Assembly (NCBI GenBank): GCA_905197435.1
Contig: CAJJYX010000047.1
Coordinates: 1-18,699 of the forward strand
Length of the DNA stretch: 18,699 nt
Direction of reading: 5' to 3'
DNA from: an uncultured Bacteroides sp.
GTDB lineage: Bacteria; Bacteroidota; Bacteroidia; Bacteroidales; Bacteroidaceae
Notes under the pieces: generated by a model
Seen by the model: the letters and a program-made list of their open reading frames with translations, nothing else
Database searches by the model: none
Told to the model about the DNA's origin: nothing
Made by a program: the position numbers and the translations under genes
Shown: in pieces, positions 1-6,935 of the stretch
Layout: each line of letters opens with the position of its first letter
How positions within the stretch are numbered: the first letter of the stretch is position 1

Positions 1-589
1 CATTCCCATTACGGATGCCATCTACCTGGCCAATAAAGCTGCCGGTATTGTGGTAGGGAAAATCGGCACCAGCCCTATCCTGTTCAAGGAACTGCAGGCA
101 GAACTGCAAATCGGGAAACCGGCCAGCAAGCTCATCCCCATTTCCCAACTTGCAGATACCGTAAAGCAACTGCGCGCGCAGGAGCGCAAAATCGTGTTTA
201 CAAACGGATGCTTCGACATCCTCCACAAAGGGCATGTATTCTATCTGGAAAAAGCCAAAAGACTGGGAGACGTACTTATCGTAGGATTGAATTCCGATAA
301 CTCAGTAAAGCGCTTGAAAGGAGAATCACGCCCCATCAATGATGAAAGTGCCCGTTCCACAGTCCTGGCTGCCTTGGAAGCAGTGGATTACGTAGTGATT
401 TTTACGGAAGACACTCCGTTGAACCTCATCAAGACAGTAGCGCCGGATGTGCTGGTAAAAGGTGGCGACTATGCCATAGAGAATATTGTAGGCAGGGAGT
501 ATGCACAAGAGACAGTAACAATTCCTTTCGTAGACGGCTATTCGACTACAAAAACGATAAACTCCATCAACCACCAGTCAAACATATAA
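1..589 (+). CDS. hldE: HldE C-terminal part: heptose-7-phosphate kinase end plus heptose-1-phosphate adenylyltransferase domain (5' partial)
   Basis: The reading frame is open from base 2, so the gene starts outside the window. The first residues (ANKAAGIVVGKIGTSP) match the end of the ribokinase-fold kinase domain of bifunctional HldE/RfaE. After a linker comes a nucleotidyltransferase domain with TNGCFDILHKGH (the HxGH-type motif of the cytidylyltransferase-like fold), GLNSD, the stretch LVKGGDY, and a C-terminal DGYSTTKTI that is typical of HldE. By family knowledge the protein phosphorylates D-glycero-D-manno-heptose 7-phosphate at C1 and adenylates heptose 1-phosphate, supplying ADP-heptose for the LPS/LOS inner core in the cytoplasm. 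The GT9 heptosyltransferase-type gene at 1953-2960 is a plausible user of the product. The visible part is intact up to the TAA stop. A stand-alone RfaE2 is unlikely because the upstream kinase-like residues are in the same open frame. Confidence 0.93.
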   Translation, partial: IPITDAIYLANKAAGIVVGKIGTSPILFKELQAELQIGKPASKLIPISQLADTVKQLRAQERKIVFTNGCFDILHKGHVFYLEKAKRLGDVLIVGLNSDNSVKRLKGESRPINDESARSTVLAALEAVDYVVIFTEDTPLNLIKTVAPDVLVKGGDYAIENIVGREYAQETVTIPFVDGYSTTKTINSINHQSNI

Positions 590-651
590 CGTGAATTCTA
601 AGGCTTATGGTTGCACTTAAGAGTCACTTATCGTGAACAGCATCATGCCTA

Positions 652-1779
652 TCAATCATTATCGAAGAAATTTTGGTTCTCAATTGTATCATGAATCTTC
701 TTGCCTGTTCTCCGGTTGGAACATTTCAAAAACCTCATATCAGGAATACCGGGTATGCCCTCTATATAAAGGATAGTTTCATTCTCTTCTGTTGAATCCA
801 AATTGTCAAGATCAGGGTCAACGTAGGTAACTATCTCCTTGTCTGCATTAATGTTTTCATACAAAGTAAATCCCTGGTAGTTTGGTGTCAGTGCGCCCAG
901 AAACAACACTCCAAGCAACCCCAAGTCACTGGTTCTGGAACTGGTAACATCATTTCGCTTTTCATATTCAATACACGAATTGAACTTGAATTCAACCTTT
1001 TTTGAACCATACGATATAAGACCATACCCTTTTCTGCTTATACTTACCGAACATGATGAATTTATGGTATTGCCATAGGACTCTTCCTTATCATCCCAAA
1101 TCTCATAGCTGGGGAATGTCAGAGTAAAATCATAGTTCTGTTGATGGCTGCTGGAATTGCCGCTATTTCCGGAGCCGGCATAATAGCCGTTACTTTTAGA
1201 TTCATAAATATCTGAAACTGTGTAGATAGCCTTCCATTCATCGTTTTTGTACAGATAAATATTGCTTGAAATATCCTTGGTTCTCGGTATTGCAACCTTG
1301 TTCGCGCTGCTCTCTATGTAGAAAAAATCGTCATCCGCGCGGTATTGTGTATAACTGCTCCAAACAGACTGTTTGTCTTTCGGCCTGTACTCTTTCCATT
1401 TATTGCCGTTTCTCACAAAATAGCCCCCATTGTAACAATATATATCTCGGCCGTCATCCGTGAAAATGTTGTAAAAATTGCGGGCTGTGTAAATAGGTTT
1501 CCATTCACCTCCTTTGGACGCAACATAAAATTTGCTCGACGAGTTTTTGGGGATACTTACCACATTGAGGTCATTCTCTATATTATAGAAATTTTCCTCC
1601 TCGCCATATTGCGTATATTCGGCCCAAACTCCGGCTTTATCACCAGGCCTATACTCATACCACGTTTCACCGTTTTTTATAAAATAGCCTCCGTTATATG
1701 TAAACAATCCTGTTTGAGCCATACCGCTGCTTGCAAATGCCAACAGTACAAAGAAGAGAAGAAAAACATTGCGTTTCAT
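652..1779 (-). CDS. Secreted hypothetical protein with two ~80-residue tandem repeats
   Basis: The protein has 375 residues from the ATG at 1779; the upstream in-frame start at 1788 would be TTG. Residues 1-22 form a signal peptide (KR, then a hydrophobic core, ending SSGMAQ). Two related repeats follow, roughly residues 25-106 and 113-192. Both contain YNGGYF, a W..EYRP segment, a VW..YTQY segment, FY/FFYIE, an IP segment and EWK.IYT. A Ser/Gly/Asn-rich linker (about 197-216) leads to a C-terminal domain of about 160 residues with a short hydrophobic patch near 286-297 and an acidic DNLDSTEEN stretch. I do not recognise the family. The repeats look like small beta-rich modules and may bind a ligand, which is only inference. 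The gene has its own promoter (1866-1897) and converges on hldE, so it is probably a separate transcription unit. No catalytic motif was seen. Confidence 0.8.
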   Translation of the reverse strand: MKRNVFLLFFVLLAFASSGMAQTGLFTYNGGYFIKNGETWYEYRPGDKAGVWAEYTQYGEEENFYNIENDLNVVSIPKNSSSKFYVASKGGEWKPIYTARNFYNIFTDDGRDIYCYNGGYFVRNGNKWKEYRPKDKQSVWSSYTQYRADDDFFYIESSANKVAIPRTKDISSNIYLYKNDEWKAIYTVSDIYESKSNGYYAGSGNSGNSSSHQQNYDFTLTFPSYEIWDDKEESYGNTINSSCSVSISRKGYGLISYGSKKVEFKFNSCIEYEKRNDVTSSRTSDLGLLGVLFLGALTPNYQGFTLYENINADKEIVTYVDPDLDNLDSTEENETILYIEGIPGIPDMRFLKCSNRRTGKKIHDTIENQNFFDND

Positions 1780-1865
1780 AATATTCAATATTTCGCTAAA
1801 AGTCAGCCGGGCCTAAACGGCTCCGCCAGTAAAGAATTGACATCATCCACCTTTTTAGGATAATG

Positions 1866-1897
1866 CAAAATTAGCGACTATTCTTGTTTAAAACAAA
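1866..1897 (-). promoter_or_regulatory. Bacteroides-type promoter for the secreted repeat protein
   Basis: On the minus strand there is TTTG (1894-1897), a 20-nt spacer and TAATTTTG (1866-1873). This matches the Bacteroides primary sigma consensus TTTG-N19-21-TAnnTTTG exactly. It lies past the stop codon of the GT9 gene and about 86 nt before the ATG at 1779, so it fits independent transcription of the downstream gene. Confidence 0.7.
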
Positions 1898-1952
1898 TCG
1901 AAGTGAAGAATATTTATCATGCAGAAGCATGATTTGCAATGTACTTGTCACA

Positions 1953-2960
1953 TCAGTCGAAGAGAGAAAACCGACGCAATACCTTTTCAGCGACCAGCTC
2001 AGGGGTAATATCCACCATACACTTCTGATAAATATCCAGCTTGCATTTACCCCGTCCGTCTTTGGTACACGGACGACAAGGCAGGTCTGTTTCAAGTATC
2101 TCCACCGTAGGTCCCGTAGGGAAGCCGAAGGCCGTAGGCCCCATCAAGGCAAAAGCAGGCACATGGAACAAATCAGCGGCATGCATAAAACCCGTATCGG
2201 CGCTGATTATCAGATTGGAGCGCAGCACGATGTAGGAAGATTCCATCAGGGAGGTCTGCCCAGCAAGATTGATTACCCGTTCCGGTGCGGCACTTCTGAT
2301 TTCCTCACAGAAAGTATCTTTCGGACCGGCCAGAATGACAAATCTATAACCAGGAAGAAGGACAACCAACTTCTTCCAATAAGCAACGGGCCAGCGTTTC
2401 ATCTCCCAGTTGGCAGACGGCACGAGCGTAACCATATCCTTGGTTATGAAAGTCTCATACTTGCTGCAGACTTCATCCGGGAAATGCCAGTCGTGATAGT
2501 TATCCGGGAAATGCGTAATTCCCCATTTCTTCAATGGTTTCTGAAAAGACACCATCCCCCTGAAGGGTTTGTCGAAATGATTGATTCCCAGTTTGAACAA
2601 CAAAAAGCGTTTGCCTCTCTCTTTGCTCCGCAAAGCAACGTAAGGTTTCGCAAAAGGCAACGGAGAGAGTATCAGCTTCAAGATATTGGAACGGATATTG
2701 CTATGGGCATCATAAATGTAGTCGAAATGCTCCTTTCTTAAATCAGCCGCCATTTTCAACAATCCGGCAAGCCCGGTCTCCTTGTCAAAAGCCCAGATTT
2801 TATCAATCCTTCTATCCATCGACAAGGTTCCCACCATATCTTTCCGGGTAATCCAATGGATTTCCACATCTGCAAACCGTTCACGTATTCCACCGATAAT
2901 CCCCATGCACTGGATGATATCACCTATGGAACTGAAACGAATAATTAAGAATTTGATCAT
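1953..2960 (-). CDS. Glycosyltransferase family 9, ADP-heptose:LPS heptosyltransferase type
   Basis: The protein has 335 residues from the ATG at 2960. A longer frame from 2996 exists, but residue 1 onward (MIKFLIIRFSSIGD) is where GT9 proteins begin. Family signs are the N-terminal RFSSIGDI motif, PSANWEMKRWP around 181-191 (the acceptor-donor cleft motif of WaaC/WaaF-like enzymes), the donor motif SADTGFMHAA (253-262) followed by PAFALMGPT, and a cysteine set (295, 298, 306, 314) near the C terminus as in many GT9 members. By family, it transfers L-glycero-D-manno-heptose from ADP-heptose to the LOS core at the inner face of the membrane. The nearby hldE agrees with this. The exact sugar and position are not determined by sequence, and other GT9 donors are possible. 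The gene is transcribed alone from the promoter at 3088-3119. Confidence 0.88.
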   Translation of the reverse strand: MIKFLIIRFSSIGDIIQCMGIIGGIRERFADVEIHWITRKDMVGTLSMDRRIDKIWAFDKETGLAGLLKMAADLRKEHFDYIYDAHSNIRSNILKLILSPLPFAKPYVALRSKERGKRFLLFKLGINHFDKPFRGMVSFQKPLKKWGITHFPDNYHDWHFPDEVCSKYETFITKDMVTLVPSANWEMKRWPVAYWKKLVVLLPGYRFVILAGPKDTFCEEIRSAAPERVINLAGQTSLMESSYIVLRSNLIISADTGFMHAADLFHVPAFALMGPTAFGFPTGPTVEILETDLPCRPCTKDGRGKCKLDIYQKCMVDITPELVAEKVLRRFSLFD

Positions 2961-2994
2961 AAGTAAGTATCCATAATTAGTTTGTAATATGGGC

Positions 2995-3029
2995 ATCCGT
3001 CATTCCTCACTACACTCTGAATGACGGAT
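2995..3029 (-). repeat. 11-bp perfect stem-loop in the GT9 leader
   Basis: ATCCGTCATTC (2995-3005) and its exact reverse complement (3019-3029) flank a 13-nt loop. The element lies between the proposed promoter (3088-3119) and the start codon at 2960, so it would fold in the 5' untranslated region of the GT9 mRNA. No T-run follows on the minus strand, so a classical terminator is not indicated. Confidence 0.6.
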
Positions 3030-3087
3030 AGCATCAATTATCTGTGAGCTGTTGCTTAACAAAGTGATTAGAAATGCTGACTCGGTA

Positions 3088-3119
3088 CAAAAGTAACAAC
3101 TTAATTCAAGTTTCGCAAA
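3088..3119 (-). promoter_or_regulatory. Bacteroides-type promoter for the GT9 gene
   Basis: On the minus strand TTTG (3116-3119), a 20-nt spacer and TACTTTTG (3088-3095) fit the consensus exactly. The implied leader before the ATG at 2960 is about 120 nt and contains the stem-loop at 2995-3029. Confidence 0.68.
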
Positions 3120-3346
3120 TAGTGATATAAAGTAATCATAGGACATAGAACATCAACCTACGCAAAACGAGAGCATAAAGATGCAATAAGAATCAATCCC
3201 AATTCAGGCTATTGTCTACAAGCGATTTAAAAGTAAAAGTATTATATATTACTCTAAAAAGCACATTTCAAACTAATATTGTTTTCGTACATTACAAAAT
3301 ATAAATGTTTTCAAGTAATTATAATCAAAAATCCCATTTATATAAA

Positions 3347-3354
3347 TATCTTTG
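3347..3354 (+). promoter_or_regulatory. Promoter -7 box TATCTTTG before the GT2 gene
   Basis: TATCTTTG followed by CA is a full match to TAnnTTTG. No good -33 box is seen in the AT-rich DNA upstream. Its position 26 nt before the ATG at 3380, and downstream of the ATG at 3305, favours 3380 as the true start. Confidence 0.5.
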
Positions 3355-3379
3355 CAATTATTCTCTCAACCAACAAAAG

Positions 3380-4300
3380 ATGGCAGCTATAAAATCTCAA
3401 GACAGATTATTTTCAATCGTTATCCCCACATGGAATAACCTTGCTTTTCTAAAACTGTGCATACAAAGTATCCTAAGAAACTCTTATTACAATCACCAAA
3501 TCATTGTACACGTAAACGATGGAAGTGATGGAACTTTGGAGTGGGTAAAAAAAGAAGAAATTGATTACACACATTCTGAACAAAATGTCGGAGTATGTTT
3601 TGCTATGAATATGATGCGCACTAAAGTCAAAACCGATTATATTCTATTTTTAAACGATGATATGTATGTACTTCCTTTTTGGGACAAAGTTCTCTATGAC
3701 GAAATAAAAAAACTACCTGACAATTATTTCTTTCTTTCGGCTACATCAATACAGCCACACACACAAAGCACATCAACCATCTTAGCCAATTATGGAGACA
3801 GCATTGAAACTTTTCAAGAAGATAAATTGCTGAAAGAATACATGAACTACAAAATAAACGACTGGATGGGAGCTACCATTCCTCCTAATATTGTACACCG
3901 AGATATTTGGGATTTAGTAGGTGGTTATAGTATAGAATACTCACCTGGAATGTACAGCGATCCCGATTTCACCGCAAAATTATACATGTGTGGAGTCAGA
4001 TTCATGAAAGGGCTACAAGCAAGCCGTATCTACCATTTTGAAACAAAATCAACCACCCGCATACGCAAAAATTGCGGTCAAATGCAATTTCTATTAAAAT
4101 GGGGTATGACTTCATCTACATTCCGCAAAGTTTTCACTTACAAAGGAGAAGAATTCAATTCCCAGAAGATAGGAACCTTTAAAATGGGAAACACATTATT
4201 CACCCTAAATATAATACGCGGTCACCTAAAAGCTATACTTTATTTATCTACTAGAAGTTTTGGCCCCTTATGGAAATTTTGGAAAAGGACGTTTACTTAA
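3380..4300 (+). CDS. Glycosyltransferase family 2
   Basis: The protein has 306 residues from the ATG at 3380. An ATG at 3305 would add 25 residues that precede the GT-A fold and would put the -7 box at 3347 inside the gene. The N terminus has the GT2 hallmark FSIVIPTWNN (about 11-20), then VNDGSDGT (45-52), a DxD-like segment LNDDMY (91-96) for metal and nucleotide-sugar binding, and the acceptor-side segment SDPDFTAKLY with a later YHFE. It should be a cytoplasmic enzyme adding one sugar to a surface glycan; donor and acceptor are unknown. The gene is visibly richer in A and T than its neighbours, stands alone on the plus strand, and converges on the LicD gene with a 21-nt gap. These points suggest separate acquisition. 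Confidence in the family is high; nothing supports a specific substrate. Confidence 0.88.
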   Translation: MAAIKSQDRLFSIVIPTWNNLAFLKLCIQSILRNSYYNHQIIVHVNDGSDGTLEWVKKEEIDYTHSEQNVGVCFAMNMMRTKVKTDYILFLNDDMYVLPFWDKVLYDEIKKLPDNYFFLSATSIQPHTQSTSTILANYGDSIETFQEDKLLKEYMNYKINDWMGATIPPNIVHRDIWDLVGGYSIEYSPGMYSDPDFTAKLYMCGVRFMKGLQASRIYHFETKSTTRIRKNCGQMQFLLKWGMTSSTFRKVFTYKGEEFNSQKIGTFKMGNTLFTLNIIRGHLKAILYLSTRSFGPLWKFWKRTFT

Positions 4301-4321
4301 TATCCCCCCAAAGAGTAAAAT

Positions 4322-5149
4322 CTATAAAATGGGATTAGAGTTTTCCTGCGAAGAATAAGGCTTATCCAAATCCAAATAATGAAAATTATGCTGCCTCTGC
4401 CCGCTTTGTTTCGGTATGGTCATATAGTCTCCATATTTCCGGGTCAGATAGGCATCATAATCCTGTACTCCCCATACTGTTTCACCCTCAAACAAAACGG
4501 GTGTCGGAGTCCCCAGCTCAGTCTTGGGCATGATTCCGCGCATACCGTCATCATAATCACAGACCAACGGAGACTTGTCAAAGTCATAGGCCGTCATCAC
4601 GTTCCGGATGCTTCTTTGTACACCGGCAGTAGTAAAGAGTTTCTGGCACAACAACGGCAACCATGAACCGGGACCTTTCCCGTGCTTATAAGGGTCGCGG
4701 TAAATAAAATAGAGCACCCGTTTATAAAATTCATACCGGGCAAAATGGATTCTCCGTTTCAGATTGCCCTGCGGCACACCGTCCAATGGAAACACATCCA
4801 GATAGACACCTCCCAAATATTTCAGGTGCATACGCTCAATGAGAGTCGTATCGGCATCTTGTATCTTGGCAAAAGGCAACGGGTAATCCGGGTCGTTTTC
4901 TGCACAGACTGCTTCATAAGGCCGGGGAAGCCATTCCTTGGAGTGGGACATCAACAAATCATAATCAGCCCTCGGCATGCCGATATCCAAATCGTCGTCC
5001 CAAGGGATGAACCCTTTATGACGGACTGCACCAAGCATAGTACCGGCCATTATATAATAGCGCAAACCATGCTCTTTACACACTTTATCCACAGCAAGCA
5101 ATATTTTCAGAATGCGAAGCTGCAAGGGACGTATATCATAATCTGCCAT
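4322..5149 (-). CDS. LicD-family phosphotransferase
   Basis: The protein has 275 residues. Residues 28-55 carry the LicD signature: GLRYYIMAGTMLGAVRHKG followed by FIPWDDDLDIG, with the acidic cluster D51, D52, D53, D55 that binds metal in the nucleotidyltransferase fold. The C terminus has YGDYM and a basic/aromatic tail seen in many LicD proteins. By family, LicD enzymes move a phosphorylated alcohol (classically phosphocholine, from CDP-choline) onto a glycan. The gene is last in a minus-strand operon, 17 nt after the LicC-like cytidylyltransferase, which is the expected partner making the CDP-activated donor. The operon has no choline kinase or choline transporter, so the group transferred may not be choline. 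The family is certain; the substrate is inference. Confidence 0.9.
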   Translation of the reverse strand: MADYDIRPLQLRILKILLAVDKVCKEHGLRYYIMAGTMLGAVRHKGFIPWDDDLDIGMPRADYDLLMSHSKEWLPRPYEAVCAENDPDYPLPFAKIQDADTTLIERMHLKYLGGVYLDVFPLDGVPQGNLKRRIHFARYEFYKRVLYFIYRDPYKHGKGPGSWLPLLCQKLFTTAGVQRSIRNVMTAYDFDKSPLVCDYDDGMRGIMPKTELGTPTPVLFEGETVWGVQDYDAYLTRKYGDYMTIPKQSGQRQHNFHYLDLDKPYSSQENSNPIL

Positions 5150-5166
5150 AGAAACCAGCCAATTAA

Positions 5167-5898
5167 TTAATAAAGTTGTGGAGGAATCAGCCGTTGTGCC
5201 TGCTCAAAGTCATTCACCGTATCGAGCTCCACTGAAAAATATTCGGTAGTATCGAGTGCATAAAAAGAGTGCCCCTGCGGTATGAGACGCTCGAAAGCAC
5301 GCTCATAAAAGATATTGTCCAAGCCTTCCTTTGTAATCATGACCTCCAATTCCCGGAAAAGCGCTCCCGTATAAGCGGCAGACATCTTCTCGATGCCTAT
5401 AGATTCTCCTATGGCTTGGGATATGGAACAGGTCTTGCTGATTTCGAGCACCCTGCCCTCAGTATCCGCTATCACCTTGATTTCTTCCTCTCCCAGCGCA
5501 TGATGGTTCAAAGCCAGCGCATCCGCCCGACCATATCCAAGCAACTTGGCTACAATCTGTGGGTCAAAGAGAATATCACTGTCCAGCAACAGGACATCTT
5601 CTTTATCTGCATAAGGTCGTGTAAGCCACAGGGAGTAGATGTTATTGGTAGAAGCATATCTCTCATTATAGATAAAGGTAATCTTCAGAGCCGGATAATG
5701 AGATTCGAGGAAATCCACAATCTGCTGTTGCCTATATCCGGTGACGATAACAAACTCCCGAAAACCATTCTGCAACAAGGCATCAAAAGCCCTTTGCAGC
5801 AAGCAACGCTCCCCAATCTTCAAAAGACACTTCGGAGTGGTGTCAGTCAGCGGACGCAAACGCGAAGCTATCCCTGCAGCCAATATAACCGCTTTCAT
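5167..5898 (-). CDS. LicC-like nucleotidyltransferase (CTP:phospho-alcohol cytidylyltransferase type)
   Basis: The protein has 243 residues. The N terminus KAVILAAGIASRLRPLTDTT, with PKCLLKIG (22-29), is the nucleotide-binding loop of the NTP_transferase family; R13 and K23 are the expected key residues. YNERYASTNNIYSLW (77-91) closely resembles the segment of LicC (CTP:phosphocholine cytidylyltransferase) that contacts the choline end. LLLDSDILF (103-111) holds the metal-binding aspartates, and the C-terminal VELDTVNDF is also LicC-like. It would activate a phosphorylated amino alcohol with CTP for the LicD enzyme encoded next. The start codon overlaps the stop of the upstream PLP gene by ATGA (5895-5898), so translation is probably coupled. 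A sugar-1-phosphate nucleotidyltransferase is the alternative, but the TNN-YSLW segment argues for the LicC branch. Confidence 0.86.
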   Translation of the reverse strand: MKAVILAAGIASRLRPLTDTTPKCLLKIGERCLLQRAFDALLQNGFREFVIVTGYRQQQIVDFLESHYPALKITFIYNERYASTNNIYSLWLTRPYADKEDVLLLDSDILFDPQIVAKLLGYGRADALALNHHALGEEEIKVIADTEGRVLEISKTCSISQAIGESIGIEKMSAAYTGALFRELEVMITKEGLDNIFYERAFERLIPQGHSFYALDTTEYFSVELDTVNDFEQAQRLIPPQLY

Positions 5899-6932
5899 TG
5901 TAACGCAATTTTTTTAATAGTGTCAATAACGATACGATTCTGTTCCGGACGCCCCAAGGTGATGCGAAGATGGGTATTGATGTCAGGCTCATTCATGAAT
6001 TTCACCTTATAGTCCTCTTCGGCAAAAGCTTTCTGCAAGCGTTCCTTCAAGGCAATCGGATATTTTATAAGAACAAAGTTTGCCACCGACTTATACACCT
6101 TGAAACCGGGCAACGTACCTATTTCCGCTTCAAAACAGGCACGGCTCTCATTCATCAGTCGTGCTATATTCCGGTAATGTGCATCCGATTTCAGTGCAGC
6201 AATGGCAATATCCTCGGAGATGCGGTTGTAACCCAGATATTTATTACTGTACTTGCTGAAGCCGACCAATTCCTTGCTCATGAATCCGAAACCCATACGC
6301 AGTCCGGGCAATCCGTAGAACTTGGAAAGGGTGCGTGAAATAATCAGATTGGGGTATTTATCGACCAGCACCTTGATATAATCAGTATCGGTAGAGACAA
6401 AAGACGCATAGGCTTCGTCCACCAAAACGATGGTCGTTGCGGGCAACCCTGCCAGCAAGGTATCCAGTTCTGTGGGCGTCAGGCCGTTTCCGGTAGGATT
6501 GTTGGGTGAAGCAATCAACAGGATTTTAGGATTCTCACGCTGCACCATCTCCTTCATGGCAGTGAAATCATATTTAAAGGTATCGCCCTCCTCATACAAT
6601 GGATATTGCAATGTACGCCCGTTCACTTCGTCGGCAATGGACTTATAGTACCACCACGAGAATTTAGGGATGAGCATCGTCTTGTTCCCGTCCTCTTGAG
6701 TCAGGAAATAATGGACTGCCTGTTTCAATATATCTTCTCCGCCATAGCCCAACAATACCTGCGGTTCATCAATCCCGTAAGATTCGGACAGATAAACGGA
6801 CAGAATACTCTTCTTGCCCTCGTCGTAGATACGGGTGTAGAAACAGAGCTTGTTTATATCAAAATTCCTCAGAACCTCCACTACCTCCTGCGAAGGTGCA
6901 TAGTTAAACTCATTTCGATCCAAATAATTCAT
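5895..6932 (-). CDS. HisC/CobD-like PLP-dependent enzyme (aminotransferase class I/II fold)
   Basis: The protein has 345 residues, about HisC/CobD length. PLP-site residues are all present: GYGGEDIL (62-69), SPNNPTG (142-148) with N144, VDEAY (171-175) with D172, and the Schiff-base lysine K204 in SRTLSKFYGLPGLRMGF. A late RITLG contains the carboxylate-binding arginine. It would normally be labelled histidinol-phosphate aminotransferase, but no histidine genes are near. It sits 3 nt after a GT4 gene and overlaps the LicC-like gene by 4 nt. The CobD branch of this fold decarboxylates L-threonine phosphate, and a Sulfurospirillum relative decarboxylates L-serine phosphate to phosphoethanolamine. 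I infer a similar role here, making the phospho-amino-alcohol for the cytidylyltransferase. A plain aminotransferase cannot be excluded. Confidence 0.85.
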   Translation of the reverse strand: MNYLDRNEFNYAPSQEVVEVLRNFDINKLCFYTRIYDEGKKSILSVYLSESYGIDEPQVLLGYGGEDILKQAVHYFLTQEDGNKTMLIPKFSWWYYKSIADEVNGRTLQYPLYEEGDTFKYDFTAMKEMVQRENPKILLIASPNNPTGNGLTPTELDTLLAGLPATTIVLVDEAYASFVSTDTDYIKVLVDKYPNLIISRTLSKFYGLPGLRMGFGFMSKELVGFSKYSNKYLGYNRISEDIAIAALKSDAHYRNIARLMNESRACFEAEIGTLPGFKVYKSVANFVLIKYPIALKERLQKAFAEEDYKVKFMNEPDINTHLRITLGRPEQNRIVIDTIKKIALQ

Positions 6933-6935
6933 ATC

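Noticed and set aside
590..651. Possible shared terminator between hldE and the secreted repeat gene
   Set aside because: No stem with T-run of convincing strength could be drawn on either strand.
1884..2741. 285-codon open frame on the plus strand
   Set aside because: It lies fully antisense to the GT9 gene, whose motifs are clear; the translated product has no family features.
2961..2996. Upstream in-frame ATG giving a 12-residue longer GT9 protein
   Set aside because: GT9 homology begins at the internal MIKFLIIRFSSIGD, and the extension lies in the leader next to the stem-loop.
3305..3379. Upstream ATG for the GT2 gene
   Set aside because: A full TATCTTTG box at 3347-3354 lies downstream of it, and the added residues precede the conserved fold.
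5269..6012. 247-codon open frame on the plus strand
   Set aside because: It crosses the LicC-like and PLP genes in antisense and has no domain signature.
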